Source: Saccharibacillus alkalitolerans
GTDB taxonomy: Bacteria > Bacillota > Bacilli > Paenibacillales > Paenibacillaceae
Assembly: GCF_011090185.1 (NCBI RefSeq)
Contig: NZ_JAAFGS010000009.1
Span: 1-64,000, forward strand
Reading direction: 5' to 3'
Length of the DNA stretch: 64,000 bases
In this document: piece by piece, positions 45,763 through 55,010 of the stretch
Numbering within the stretch: the first letter of the stretch is position 1
Layout: each line of letters starts with the position of its first letter
Notes under the pieces: model-generated
Told to the model about the DNA's origin: nothing
The model's input: the letters and a program-made list of their open reading frames with translations, nothing else
Databases searched by the model: none
Made by a program: the position numbers and the translations under genes

Positions 45763-47169
45763 TCAACGGGATTGGAAATGAAGCTTGGAAGCTTTTTGCG
45801 GCGCGTAAAACGTTCCTTCCACTTCGACGATATCGTCCTGGTTCAGGCGGTCCACCTCGACGATCGTGCGCGGCGGATAAGGTCCGGCTCCCCAGAGCTC
45901 TTCCTGCACCTTGTTCACGATCGGACGGTAGCGGTACATGTCCGTCGTATACACGATGATTCGCGTCGCGTCGCGCAGGCTCGCGCCTTCCGATTTCGCG
46001 ATCGTTTGCATGTTCAAGAACGCCTGGCGGATTCGCGCTTCTTCCCCGTCCACCAGCTTGTCGGTCGCCGGGTCGATTCCCCGCATGCCCGCCACGTAAA
46101 TGAAATCTCCCGCCCGAGTCGCCAGATTCCATGTGCCGGTAGGCCGGATCGCTCCCGCCGGAGTCAGCGTCTTCACGCCGTTCGGCGATACGTTAGCGGC
46201 AGAGTCCGATTTCGCTTTGCCGTCCGCGCCTTCCGGCGCGTAAAACGTCCCTTCCACTTCGACGATATCGTCCTGGTTCAAGCGGTCCACTTCGACGATC
46301 GTGCGCGGCGGATAAGGTCCGGCTCCCCAGAGCTCTTCCTGCACTTTGTTCACGATCGGACGGTAGCGGTACATGTCCGTCGTATACACGACGAGACGCG
46401 TCGCGTCGCGCAGGCTCGCGCCTTCCGATTTCGCGATCGTTTGCATGTTCAAGAACGCCTGGCGGATTCGAGCTTCTTCCCCGTCCACCAGCTTGTCGGT
46501 CGCCGGGTCGATCCCCCGCATGCCCGCCACGTAAACATGGTCTCCCGCCCGGGTCGCCAAGTTCCACGTTCCCGTCGGCCGAATCGCTCCTTCCGGAGTC
46601 AGCGTCTTCACGCCGTTCGGCGATACGTTCTCCGCTTCCGGGGACGGTGCCGCGGCCGTGCCGACGGCAACCGGAGGCGCGTAAAACGTCCCTTCCACTT
46701 CGACGATATCGTCCTGGTTCAGGCGGTCCACTTCGATGATCGTGCGCGGCGGATAAGGTCCGGCTCCCCAGAGCTCTTCCTGCACTTTGTTCACGATCGG
46801 ACGGTAGCGGTACATATCCGTCGTATACACGACGAGACGCGTCGCGTCGCGCAGGCTCGCGCCTTCCGATTTCGCGATCGTTTGCATGTTCAAGAACGCC
46901 TGGCGGATTCGCGCTTCTTCCCCGTCCACCAGCTTGTCGGTCGCCGGGTCGATTCCCCGCATGCCCGCGACGTATACGTAATCTCCCGCGCGCGTACCCA
47001 AATTCCACGTTCCGGTCGATTGAATCGCCCCCGGCGGCGACAGCGTCCGAACGCCGTTCGGCGATACGAGAGTCGGCTGCGCGAGCGCGGCGCTTCCGTA
47101 AGACGATATCCCGATTTGGACGGCAACGGCGCCGGCCAAAATTTTCAGCATCGATTTTCCTGCTTTCAC
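45763..47169 (-). CDS. exported protein with three tandem RidA domains
   Basis: A 468-residue protein: signal peptide (1-30, with LKILAGAVAVQIGISSYGSA and cleavage after AALA) and three nearly identical RidA/YjgF domains (about 34-165, 181-312, 326-457). Each has GIDPATDKLVDGEEARIRQA, DATR, and PPRT followed by VEV, including the arginine that RidA enzymes use to bind the substrate carboxylate. RidA proteins normally are cytoplasmic homotrimers that hydrolyse reactive imines; three fused copies could form one covalent trimer outside the cell. GTG at 47169 is chosen because GGAG lies nine bases upstream. Confidence 0.9.
   Translation of the reverse strand: MKAGKSMLKILAGAVAVQIGISSYGSAALAQPTLVSPNGVRTLSPPGAIQSTGTWNLGTRAGDYVYVAGMRGIDPATDKLVDGEEARIRQAFLNMQTIAKSEGASLRDATRLVVYTTDMYRYRPIVNKVQEELWGAGPYPPRTIIEVDRLNQDDIVEVEGTFYAPPVAVGTAAAPSPEAENVSPNGVKTLTPEGAIRPTGTWNLATRAGDHVYVAGMRGIDPATDKLVDGEEARIRQAFLNMQTIAKSEGASLRDATRLVVYTTDMYRYRPIVNKVQEELWGAGPYPPRTIVEVDRLNQDDIVEVEGTFYAPEGADGKAKSDSAANVSPNGVKTLTPAGAIRPTGTWNLATRAGDFIYVAGMRGIDPATDKLVDGEEARIRQAFLNMQTIAKSEGASLRDATRIIVYTTDMYRYRPIVNKVQEELWGAGPYPPRTIVEVDRLNQDDIVEVEGTFYAPQKASKLHFQSR
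45801..47070. repeat. three ~390-base tandem coding repeats (RidA domains)
   Basis: The sequence beginning GCGCGTAAAACGT recurs at 45801, 46236 and 46677 (spacings 435 and 441 bases, both multiples of three). Most of each copy is nearly identical in DNA as well as protein; differences concentrate in the linkers. This points to recent duplication or ongoing gene conversion. Confidence 0.9.
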
Positions 47170-47260
47170 ATTTCCCCACTCCAAATCTGTGTTCGTAACG
47201 AAATTTTCGTCCCGCCCTTCGGTCTTTTTTCCTGCATATCGAGACCGGCAAGCAAGGAAC

Positions 47261-47288
47261 AATATACCACACTGGATTCGGCTGTCAA
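47261..47288 (-). promoter_or_regulatory. sigma-A promoter of the triple-RidA gene
   Basis: Minus strand: perfect TTGACA (47288-47283), 16-base spacer, TATATT (47266-47261), about 90 bases upstream of the GTG start. Confidence 0.75.
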
Positions 47289-47426
47289 TTCGATATAGGG
47301 ATATTAGAATCGTTTCGAAAAGGTATTTAATGATTTTCATCTGCCAAAACAGATAAAAAAACCTTTAAAATCATCGAAAAAACCAGGCTGTAAGAACCAA
47401 TTTTCCATGGAAAGCGAATACAAAAC

Positions 47427-47454
47427 TAACAGATTCCCGACAGGTCACCGACAT
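47427..47454 (+). promoter_or_regulatory. candidate sigma-D promoter of the chemoreceptor gene
   Basis: TAAC (47427-47430), 16 bases, ACCGACAT (47447-47454), compared with the motility sigma factor consensus TAAA-N15-GCCGATAT. Predicted start lies about 60 bases before the chemoreceptor ATG. The remainder of 47289-47426 is A/T-rich with nothing else recognised. Confidence 0.45.
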
Positions 47455-47520
47455 TAGAAAAGCCTGCCGCCTACCTTACGCGTAAAGCGGCTTTCAATGC
47501 TACATTCGAGGGGGAGCATC

Positions 47521-49512
47521 ATGAAAACCGAATCAACCAAACGCAAGAGAATGAAATGGAACCCGAGCATCCGCAGTCGGCTTTTCGCCGCCTTTTTGAT
47601 CATTTTGCTGATTCCGACCATTTCGCTAGGAGTGATTTCGTATCAGAAATCCAAGACGGAAATCACGGAACAGTTCATGAAAAATACGCGCCAAAGCGTC
47701 CAGTCCGTCGACAGCCAGCTGACCGATATGATCCAGTCCAGCTTCGACGATCTCGACTACTTGTCGAAAACGGTGAAAGGCGGCATGGTTCAGGGCGAAG
47801 CGAGTCCGCGGCTGCGTCAGATCCTCGATCCGGTCAAAGCCGTCAAGGCGCAGTATGATCATGTCCAGTTCGCCACGACGGACGGAAAGCTGCTCAATTC
47901 GCCGCAGCAGAAGTTCGACGCCGGATTCGATCCGCGCGAACGCCAATGGTATAAAGACGCCATCTCCCAAAAAGGAACGGCCCTCGTCAACAGCCCGATC
48001 GTGGGACAGGACGGAAAAGTCATCGTCGTCCCTTCCAAAGCGAGCGAGGACAGCACCGGAGTAGTCAGCGTCGTTCTCAGTCTCGATCATCTGGCGGCGC
48101 AGACCAACGCGATCAAAGTCGGGGAGAAGGGCTATGTCACGATTCTCGATTCGGCGAATGCCTACCTGACCCATCCCGAAATCGCGGCCGGAACGGAAAA
48201 CGCGGAATCTTACGCCTCGCGGTTGGACGGGCAGGCGTCGGGAGAAATTTCGTTCGCGTCCGGCGGCCAAGACAAAATCGCGGTTTATGCGACCAACGAA
48301 AAGACCGGCTGGAAAATCGTCGGCGTCATCAACAAATCGGAGATCGCGGCGGCGAATCACGGCATTTTGATAACCACCGTCATCATCATCGTCGCGGCTG
48401 TCGTTCTGGGCATGCTGCTGACCTGGTGGGTCGTCCGTTCCATCAATAATCCGCTGAAGAAGCTCGTTCGGGCCACGCAAAAAATAGCCGGAGGCGAACT
48501 GAGCGAGGAAGTGCCGGTGGATTCCCGGGACGAATTGGGACATCTGGCCAGCTCGGTCAACGAAATGCGTCAAAATCTGCGCGGCTTGATCGAACAAATC
48601 GGCTTCCACGCCGAGCAGGTAGCCGCGACGTCCGAAGAGCTGTCCGCCAGCGCCGAGCAGACCCGCTCCACCTCCGACCACATTGCGTCTTCCATTCAGG
48701 AAATCGCGGACGGTTCCGAGCGCCAGGTGCGCAGTTCCGAAGAATTCGCCCAATCGGTCCGCGAAATTTCCGGCGGCATGGAGGGCGCGGCGGCTTCGAT
48801 CCAGTTCGTATCCGAGCTGACGGGCGCAACGAACGGCAAAGCGCAGGAAGGCAACGAAGTCGTGCAGAAAACGGTCGGGCAGATGCAGCTGATCCAGGCC
48901 TCCACGACCGATGCCGCGGAAGTCGTCAATGCGCTCGGACGCAAAACGAGCGAAATCGGCGCCATCGTCGGCTTGATTACGGAAATCGCCTCGCAAACCA
49001 ATCTGCTGGCGCTGAACGCGGCGATCGAAGCGGCGCGCGCAGGCGAGCACGGACGCGGCTTCGCGATCGTCGCGGACGAAGTGCGCAAGCTGGCGGAGCA
49101 GTCGGCGGGCGCCGCGGGCAGCATCACGGCGCTGATCGGCGAGATCCAGACCGAATCCGAAAGAGCGGTACGCTCGATGCGCGAAGGCACCGAAGTCGTG
49201 GAGGAAGGCATCCAGATGGTTTCGATGACGGGCGCCGCTTTCGAAGACATTCTGTCGTCCATCGGCCGCGTCGCCGACGAAGCCTCGGCCGTAGCCGCCA
49301 TCGTGGAGCAGGTTAACGTCAGCTCGGCGAAAATGGTCGAAGGCGTCGAAGGCATGGCCGGCATCGCCGCCCAGGCGTCGGGCAGCACGCAGGGCGTCGC
49401 CGCTTCCACGCAGCAGCAGAGCGCGTCGATGGCCGAAGTCTCCTACTCCTCCGAGGAGCTCAGCCGGATGGCCCAGGAACTTCAGGAAGTGATCGGCAAG
49501 TTCAGCGTATAA
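47521..49512 (+). CDS. methyl-accepting chemotaxis protein (Cache sensor)
   Basis: Transmembrane chemoreceptor of 663 residues. Topology: TM1 (about 22-45, [20 protein letters not shown]), extracellular double-Cache ligand domain (about 46-285, with [12 protein letters not shown]), TM2 (about 288-312), HAMP (about 313-365, [20 protein letters not shown]), and the cytoplasmic signalling domain whose hairpin tip reads [20 protein letters not shown]. The Cache ligand is not predictable, but this type often senses small organic molecules. ATG at 47521 with GAGGGGGAG. It neighbours a two-component system and a sugar importer. Confidence 0.95.
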   Translation: MKTESTKRKRMKWNPSIRSRLFAAFLIILLIPTISLGVISYQKSKTEITEQFMKNTRQSVQSVDSQLTDMIQSSFDDLDYLSKTVKGGMVQGEASPRLRQILDPVKAVKAQYDHVQFATTDGKLLNSPQQKFDAGFDPRERQWYKDAISQKGTALVNSPIVGQDGKVIVVPSKASEDSTGVVSVVLSLDHLAAQTNAIKVGEKGYVTILDSANAYLTHPEIAAGTENAESYASRLDGQASGEISFASGGQDKIAVYATNEKTGWKIVGVINKSEIAAANHGILITTVIIIVAAVVLGMLLTWWVVRSINNPLKKLVRATQKIAGGELSEEVPVDSRDELGHLASSVNEMRQNLRGLIEQIGFHAEQVAATSEELSASAEQTRSTSDHIASSIQEIADGSERQVRSSEEFAQSVREISGGMEGAAASIQFVSELTGATNGKAQEGNEVVQKTVGQMQLIQASTTDAAEVVNALGRKTSEIGAIVGLITEIASQTNLLALNAAIEAARAGEHGRGFAIVADEVRKLAEQSAGAAGSITALIGEIQTESERAVRSMREGTEVVEEGIQMVSMTGAAFEDILSSIGRVADEASAVAAIVEQVNVSSAKMVEGVEGMAGIAAQASGSTQGVAASTQQQSASMAEVSYSSEELSRMAQELQEVIGKFSV

Positions 49513-49524
49513 CCGATCGAGCGC

Positions 49525-49563
49525 AAAAAAGCCCGCCTCTCAAAAGAGGCGGGCTTTTTTTCG
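49525..49563. terminator. bidirectional terminator
   Basis: AAAAAA, stem GCCCGCCTCT (49531-49540), loop CAAA, AGAGGCGGGC (49545-49554), then nine T. It lies between convergent chemoreceptor and response-regulator genes and can serve both. Confidence 0.9.
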
Positions 49564-49579
49564 TCGGTCCGGACACGCT

Positions 49580-51148
49580 TCAGCAGTACTCCTGCGTGTG
49601 CATCTTGCTTCGGTACTCGTGCGGCGAGATGCCTTCGAGCTCTTTGAATACCCGGGCGAACTGCTTTGCGCTTTCGAAGCCTACCGCTTCGCCGACTTCC
49701 GCCAGCTTGAGCTCGTGCTTCGCCAACAGTTCCTTCGCGCGCTCGATCCTCACCTTTTTCAAATAAACGACAAAGCTTTCTCCCGTATAAGCTTTGAACG
49801 CTTCGCTGAAATACGAGTAATTGAGCGAAACATGGTTGCTGACCATCGCCATATTGAGCGGGCGGGCGTAATGGGTCTCGATAAACGCCACCGCTTCTTT
49901 CAGATTTTCGTTCTCCGTGTAGGCCAGGCGCACCTGCTTGATATAATCGTTCAGGCTGGACAGCAGGTTCTCCAGACTGCGGAAATAATCGTGAAAATAA
50001 CGAAAATGGTTCCAGTCGCCCACCTTGCGGTACAGCTTGAGCACTTCCACCGAAGCTTCGCCGTAGCGCCGAAACACTTCGTCCAGCACCTTTTCGTTAA
50101 CGAGACGCGCCGTCCGCTCGATATAGGAAATGTCGATTCTCGCCAATTGGTCGATCCGGAAAATGCCGTACAGCAGTTCGTTCATCTCCCGCTTGCGATC
50201 GGTGCCGAGCAGATTGCCGAGCAGCCGCACTTCTTCGTCGGGCGGCGGAAACATCTGCCGTCCTCCCTCGATCGCCCGGGCATCCACGAGATGGATGCCG
50301 GGATGCAAAAAGGTATATTGAAGCGCCCGGCAGGCGGAGCGGTAGCTTTCCGGCAGGTCTTCCAGTCCGTATCCCGGCATGCCGATACCGACCAACAATC
50401 CGCCCAGCTCCCGCCTCTCCGCGAGGTCCGCCAGATTCGCGAACCGATCGCCGGCAGGGTCGATCAACACGAGCTTTCCCTCTCGATCCCACAAAGCCGC
50501 TTCGTAGCTTCGATCCGGCGGGCCGCCCAGCCGCTCGACGACGGCCGCCAATTCCTCCCGGCTCATGCTTCCTCCATGGTCGTAGCGGTAAGCCACGACG
50601 GCAAGGGAATACGGCAGGGACACTCCGGACTCGCCGGAAGACCATTCTCCGAGAATCCGATCCGCTTCCGCTCCTTCCGCTTCGAGCAGCTGCCCCAGCC
50701 GCGCAAGACGAAGCCTCTCTTTGTAATCCTGCACGGCGTCGATCCGTTCCGAGTCGCTGTCTCTGCGCTTAAGCTCTTCCAAAGCGCGCTCCAGCGCCTC
50801 GAACAGATCCTCGCGCCGGATCGGCTTCAGCAGATAATCCCGAACCTGAAAGCGGATCGCCGTCTTGGCATATTCGAACTCGTCGTAGCCGCTCAGCACG
50901 AGCACGACGGGACCTTCGGCGGCTCTTCGCTGTCCGCGCAGCCGCTCCAGCAGCTCCATGCCGTCCATCACCGGCATCCGGATATCCGTAATGATGACGT
51001 CCGCAGGCTGCCGTTCATGCAGCTCCAACGCTTCCCGGCCGTTGGCGGCCAGTCGGATCTTGCAGGCCTCGCCGAACTCGCGGGCGATCATGACCTGCAG
51101 CCCCTGGCGGATGTTTTTTTCGTCGTCCACGATCAGCAGTTGTCTCAT
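49580..51148 (-). CDS. response regulator with AraC-type DNA-binding domain (YesN-like)
   Basis: A 522-residue regulator. Receiver domain (1-120) with LLIVDDEKNIRQGL, phospho-acceptor aspartate in VIITDIRMPVMDG, and the LLKPIRREDLFEAL lysine. A middle region (about 150-400) of unknown fold is followed by a C-terminal AraC/XylS helix-turn-helix pair (about 420-520: HYARPLNMAMVSNHVSLNYS, VGFESAKQFARVFKE). ATG at 51148 overlaps the kinase stop (ATGA), so sensor and regulator are translated together. This class usually controls nearby carbohydrate transport genes. Confidence 0.93.
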   Translation of the reverse strand: MRQLLIVDDEKNIRQGLQVMIAREFGEACKIRLAANGREALELHERQPADVIITDIRMPVMDGMELLERLRGQRRAAEGPVVLVLSGYDEFEYAKTAIRFQVRDYLLKPIRREDLFEALERALEELKRRDSDSERIDAVQDYKERLRLARLGQLLEAEGAEADRILGEWSSGESGVSLPYSLAVVAYRYDHGGSMSREELAAVVERLGGPPDRSYEAALWDREGKLVLIDPAGDRFANLADLAERRELGGLLVGIGMPGYGLEDLPESYRSACRALQYTFLHPGIHLVDARAIEGGRQMFPPPDEEVRLLGNLLGTDRKREMNELLYGIFRIDQLARIDISYIERTARLVNEKVLDEVFRRYGEASVEVLKLYRKVGDWNHFRYFHDYFRSLENLLSSLNDYIKQVRLAYTENENLKEAVAFIETHYARPLNMAMVSNHVSLNYSYFSEAFKAYTGESFVVYLKKVRIERAKELLAKHELKLAEVGEAVGFESAKQFARVFKELEGISPHEYRSKMHTQEYC

Positions 51149-53070
51149 TCTTCCCATCCCCCTCCGGTAAGCAGCACTTTGGGAATCGTCAATATGACGC
51201 TCGTATACGCGCCTTCCCCGCTTTCCAGGAACAGACCGTACTCGTCCCCGTAAAACAACCGGATACGCTGATGAACGTTGCGCAGTCCGATTCCCCCCAG
51301 CTTGACTCCCGTATAAGCCGAGCCGGGTCCCTCGTTTCCGGTTTCCCGAATCTCCGCATTCAGTTCGGCCAGCCGGCGTTCGTCCATTCCCGCTCCGTTA
51401 TCCGTCATCGCGATCCGAATTTTCGACTTCTCCGCTTCGCGGACTTCGATCCGGAACTCCCGGCGATCGTTCTCCCCGAAGTTTTGCCAGGCATGCTTGA
51501 CCGCATTTTCCACCACCGGCTGCAGCGACATTTTCAAAATTTCCAGCTCCATAAAAGCTTTCGGAAGATCGCAGTACAGCGTAATGGGTTCGTCGAAGCG
51601 GATGTTCATTACTTCGATATAGTTCTCGATATGGCGCAGCTCGTCCTTCAGCTTGACGTATTCGCCGGTCCATTTGAAGTTATAGCGCATCATGCCGCCG
51701 AGCGACGTCAGCGAGTCCGAAATTCTCCGTTGGTCTTCGATTTCGGCCAGCATTTTGATGTTTTCCAGCGTATTGTACAAAAAATGCGAATCGATCTGAT
51801 TGTAGAGCGTGCGCAGCTCCGCTTCTTTCATCAACGCCTGCTTGCGTACCGCTTCGGCGATCAGTTCGTTGATGGTCTGGGTCATCTTGTTGAAGTGATG
51901 CGCCAGGTCGCCGATCTCTCCCCCTCCGCTGATTTGCAGAGAAGGCTGCAGCTCGCCCTGCCGGATCTTTTTCATGGCGTCCGCCAGCCGTTTGAGGTTT
52001 TTCAGAATAAAAGAATTCATCGCGTAGGTTAGCAGCGCCAATACGAGGATGAAGCCGATATTGGCATAAATCAGCATGTTGCGCGTCCGGCTCAGGTCTT
52101 TCAGCACTTTGTCCAGCGAAACGACGTTCAGCAGATACGCGTCCATCCTTTCCAGCGGCGTGTACATCATCAGATAGACCGAGCCTCCCTGTTCGTAGCG
52201 AAAATAGCCGTCGGCGATATTCGGCACTTCGCCGGGATCGCCGATCTCGCCCAGCCGGGATACGGCTTCCCGTACCGCGGGAGAATCCCGATTCAGCAGC
52301 ACTCCTTCTTCCCGTGTATAGGCTCCCCCCCGAATAACCAGCATCATCTGCGAACCGTCTTCCTGCAGCTCCCCGAACGTGCGCGGCGAAAACTGGTCGA
52401 GCCGCATGTCCGCCTGCACGACGCCGATATGTTCGTTTTTCGGCAGGTTGATTTCGCGCAGCAGAGACAGCTTGGGCGGGTCTTCTTCGCTGCCCCCGAT
52501 ATCCTGAAGAGCGGGAGCGGTCTGAAAATGCCAGGCCTGGCGCTCGCCGAGTCCCTTGGTCAACGCGAACCAGGGCCGCTTCCGTACCCGGCTTTCCCTG
52601 AAAATGATCGGCCAAATCTCATAGTTGCGTTCGTTGGCCGTATAGAGCCGCAGATGCAGCAGCGCCGGATTGTTCAGTTGGATTCGCGCCAGGTTGGCGT
52701 AAGCCGTATTGTTGAAATCGACCAGTTCGGCTGTCGTCAGGTCGCCCTCTTCCGTCAAATAGCGCAGCACGTCCTGATCGGACAGCGGCAGCTGCGCGGC
52801 CCGTTCCATCGTTTCGATCTGATTCGCGATAACCTGCTTCTCGCTTTGCAGCAAGTAATTGCTTTTGACCCGGGTATCTTCGATATAGCTGTCCCGGATA
52901 TCATCGTACAAATAAGCGGACAGCAGCGTGCTCGGAATCAAAATAAGCAGCGCGTAAGCCGCCACCAACCGGCTTTGCAGCGAGCGGGTCTGTATCCATC
53001 GACGGGCCGCGTCATTCGCCTCTTTCCATCTTCTCCCCACTTCCGCCCCTCCATTTGTATCCGCTTTCAA
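51145..53070 (-). CDS. sensor histidine kinase (YesM/LytS-like family)
   Basis: Membrane kinase of 641 residues. TM1 (about 35-57, LVAAYALLILIPSTLLSAYL), large extracellular sensor domain (about 58-330), TM2 (about 335-358), HAMP (about 360-415, KNLKRLADAMKKIRQGELQP), His_kinase domain with the phosphorylated histidine in QIDSHFLYNTLENIK, and an ATPase domain with NAVKHA, DNGAGMDE and GIGLRNVHQRI. Start is a TTG at 53070 with AGGAG eight bases upstream. Sits directly downstream of the binding-protein gene and is partnered with the adjacent AraC-type regulator. Confidence 0.93.
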   Translation of the reverse strand: MKADTNGGAEVGRRWKEANDAARRWIQTRSLQSRLVAAYALLILIPSTLLSAYLYDDIRDSYIEDTRVKSNYLLQSEKQVIANQIETMERAAQLPLSDQDVLRYLTEEGDLTTAELVDFNNTAYANLARIQLNNPALLHLRLYTANERNYEIWPIIFRESRVRKRPWFALTKGLGERQAWHFQTAPALQDIGGSEEDPPKLSLLREINLPKNEHIGVVQADMRLDQFSPRTFGELQEDGSQMMLVIRGGAYTREEGVLLNRDSPAVREAVSRLGEIGDPGEVPNIADGYFRYEQGGSVYLMMYTPLERMDAYLLNVVSLDKVLKDLSRTRNMLIYANIGFILVLALLTYAMNSFILKNLKRLADAMKKIRQGELQPSLQISGGGEIGDLAHHFNKMTQTINELIAEAVRKQALMKEAELRTLYNQIDSHFLYNTLENIKMLAEIEDQRRISDSLTSLGGMMRYNFKWTGEYVKLKDELRHIENYIEVMNIRFDEPITLYCDLPKAFMELEILKMSLQPVVENAVKHAWQNFGENDRREFRIEVREAEKSKIRIAMTDNGAGMDERRLAELNAEIRETGNEGPGSAYTGVKLGGIGLRNVHQRIRLFYGDEYGLFLESGEGAYTSVILTIPKVLLTGGGWEE

Positions 53071-53139
53071 AAAGAAGTCTCCTCATCATACAAAGCGGGA
53101 CGGGACGATGACAACCCTTTAAGCCCAAAACAGCCCGCA

Positions 53140-53164
53140 AGCCCCGGCATTCGTCTCCGGGGCT
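53140..53164 (-). terminator. possible terminator after the binding-protein gene
   Basis: Perfect 8-base stem AGCCCCGG (53140-53147) / CCGGGGCT (53157-53164). The T-tract on the minus strand is poor, so partial readthrough into the kinase gene is likely. Confidence 0.45.
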
Positions 53165-53230
53165 CCGGACTTTCGGAACGACTCGGACCGCTTCGTTCGG
53201 GAAAATGACGTCCCTTCGCGCGTCCTCGCG

Positions 53231-54889
53231 TTACTTCGAGCCGTTCAACTTTTCCAAATTTTTCTCGTATTCGGCCTGCTGGTACGCCTGCACTTCCGCA
53301 AGGCCGCTCGATTGGCGTTTCTGCTGGTAATCTTTCCAGATCTGATCGAATTCGGCTTCGGAAGAAGCCAGAAGCAGCTTAGGCAGCGTCTTGCCCCACA
53401 GCTGGCCGAGCTTCGTATTGGCGATGCCTTCCTTGGAGTTGCCGGTCGGGTTGATCTGATCGAACTGAGAAGCGCTGACCGTCTTGCCGCGCGTCCAGTC
53501 GGCCATTTGCTTGAACGGCTCGACCGCCTCCGGCGCCCACTGGTCGGTCACGTTGGTATCCATCATCATCCAGTATTTGTGCGAAGCGCCGTATTTGGCG
53601 TCGAACGCCGCGCGGTCGCTGTTAAGCAAATCCAGCACTTCCGGTTTGAAGGTCGGCTTGTCGCCCTTCATGTCATAGGTGACGCCTTCTTCGCCCATGT
53701 ACAAGTCGCGCTGGCCTTCCTCGCTCGTCAGGTATTCCAGGAAGCTGATGGCGCGCGCTTTGTCCTTGACGTCTTTCGAGATCAAGGTCAGCGTCCAGCC
53801 GGAGATAACCGGGCCCGACAAGGTCGGCTGATCCTTTGCGGCGTTCGACGGGCCGTCCACCGCGATATAAACGGAATTCGGATCTTTGGCGAACAGCGCG
53901 TTCTGCGGGTTGCTGAAGTCGCTGCGCTGATACATCATGGCGAAGTAGCGGCCCTGGGCGATCTTTTCTTCCATCTGCGCCCGTTTGTCGATAAAGATGT
54001 CTTTGGCGAGCAGCCCGTCCTGATTGGCCTGGCGGAACGTTTTCAGCCACTTGATGTATTCCGGATCGGTCTGGCGGTCGTACAGCTTGCCGTCTTTTTC
54101 CTGCGGAATCGCCAGGTAATTTTGCAGATAGCTTTCGAGCGAGTAGTTGCCGTTATCCGTGAATTCGTGCAGGCCGATCGGAATCAACGGCTGCCCTTCC
54201 ACCTGCGGGAATTTCTCTTTCGCCGCTTTCAGCGCGGCCAGGAAACCTTCCGGCGTGCGCATGTCCGGCTTGCCGAGCGCTTCGTACATGTCTTTGCGCA
54301 CGACGAACGTCTGGTTCGACACGTAGTTTTCGCCGTATTTTTCGAAATCCGCCGGCGAAGACGACGCGTTCGGATATCCGTACACGTTGCCGTCTTCCTG
54401 CGTATACCACGACAGCTTGGCCGGATCGGCGACGTTCGAAACGAAGTACGGATCGTACTTTTCCGCCAATTCGTTCAGCGGCAGCACCAGTTTGCCTTCG
54501 ATCATCTTTTTGACCGCGTCGTCGCTCCAGGCGATCGTCACGAAGTCGGGAAGCTTGCCGGACGCGATCATCGTATTCATTTTCTCGGCTTCGTTGCCGG
54601 CCGGCACGACGAAGTTGAGATTGACGCCGGTCTTTTTGGTCACGTATTGGCTGGTCAGGTCTTTGCCCCAGTCCGTTCCGGTGTACCAGGCGAAGTTGAT
54701 GTACCAGTCGAAGGTGATCGGCGAAGTGTCGTTTTTCCAGGCCGGCCGGCTCGGGTCGACCGCCGCCTGCGCGGCTTCGTCCTTTTCCGCCGCCGCTTCC
54801 TTGCTTTGTCCGCCCGAGGAGCAGGCCGTGCTGAAGATCATCAGCATTGCCGCGAGCAGGAGAGAGAACTTTTTGCCTTTTTGTCTCAT
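53231..54889 (-). CDS. extracellular solute-binding lipoprotein (carbohydrate ABC transporter)
   Basis: Substrate-binding protein of 552 residues, YtcQ/LplA-like. The signal peptide (FSLLLAAMLMIFSTACSSGG) has a lipobox ending in a lipid-modified cysteine (about residue 23), so the protein is anchored on the outer face of the membrane. The mature part is a family 1-type binding protein (PDFVTIAWSDDAVKKMIEGK, YGYPNASSS, WTLTLISKDVKDKARAISFL). ATG at 54889 with AAAGGGG. It follows the two permease genes; the ATPase subunit is not encoded here and is probably shared (MsmX-type). Confidence 0.93.
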   Translation of the reverse strand: MRQKGKKFSLLLAAMLMIFSTACSSGGQSKEAAAEKDEAAQAAVDPSRPAWKNDTSPITFDWYINFAWYTGTDWGKDLTSQYVTKKTGVNLNFVVPAGNEAEKMNTMIASGKLPDFVTIAWSDDAVKKMIEGKLVLPLNELAEKYDPYFVSNVADPAKLSWYTQEDGNVYGYPNASSSPADFEKYGENYVSNQTFVVRKDMYEALGKPDMRTPEGFLAALKAAKEKFPQVEGQPLIPIGLHEFTDNGNYSLESYLQNYLAIPQEKDGKLYDRQTDPEYIKWLKTFRQANQDGLLAKDIFIDKRAQMEEKIAQGRYFAMMYQRSDFSNPQNALFAKDPNSVYIAVDGPSNAAKDQPTLSGPVISGWTLTLISKDVKDKARAISFLEYLTSEEGQRDLYMGEEGVTYDMKGDKPTFKPEVLDLLNSDRAAFDAKYGASHKYWMMMDTNVTDQWAPEAVEPFKQMADWTRGKTVSASQFDQINPTGNSKEGIANTKLGQLWGKTLPKLLLASSEAEFDQIWKDYQQKRQSSGLAEVQAYQQAEYEKNLEKLNGSK

Positions 54890-55010
54890 GTGTTTACCCC
54901 TTTTCCGTGTCGAGTATGAAGCGTTCATGTATCCTTTGCCGATTGCCCTGCTTTATGTGAACCCTAACGTGAAGCCTGCGCTGCCCGGACGCGCCGGAAG
55001 GTCGGAGCGT

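Noticed and set aside
45801-47070. CRISPR-like periodic repeats
   Set aside because: Period of 435-441 bases in frame with a protein domain; these are coding RidA duplications, not short repeats and spacers.
53085-53114. TTGTCA-18-TATGAT promoter for the sensor kinase
   Set aside because: A start from this box would fall at about 53078, after the AGGAG ribosome site, leaving the mRNA without it. The match may be chance, or the true start codon is different.
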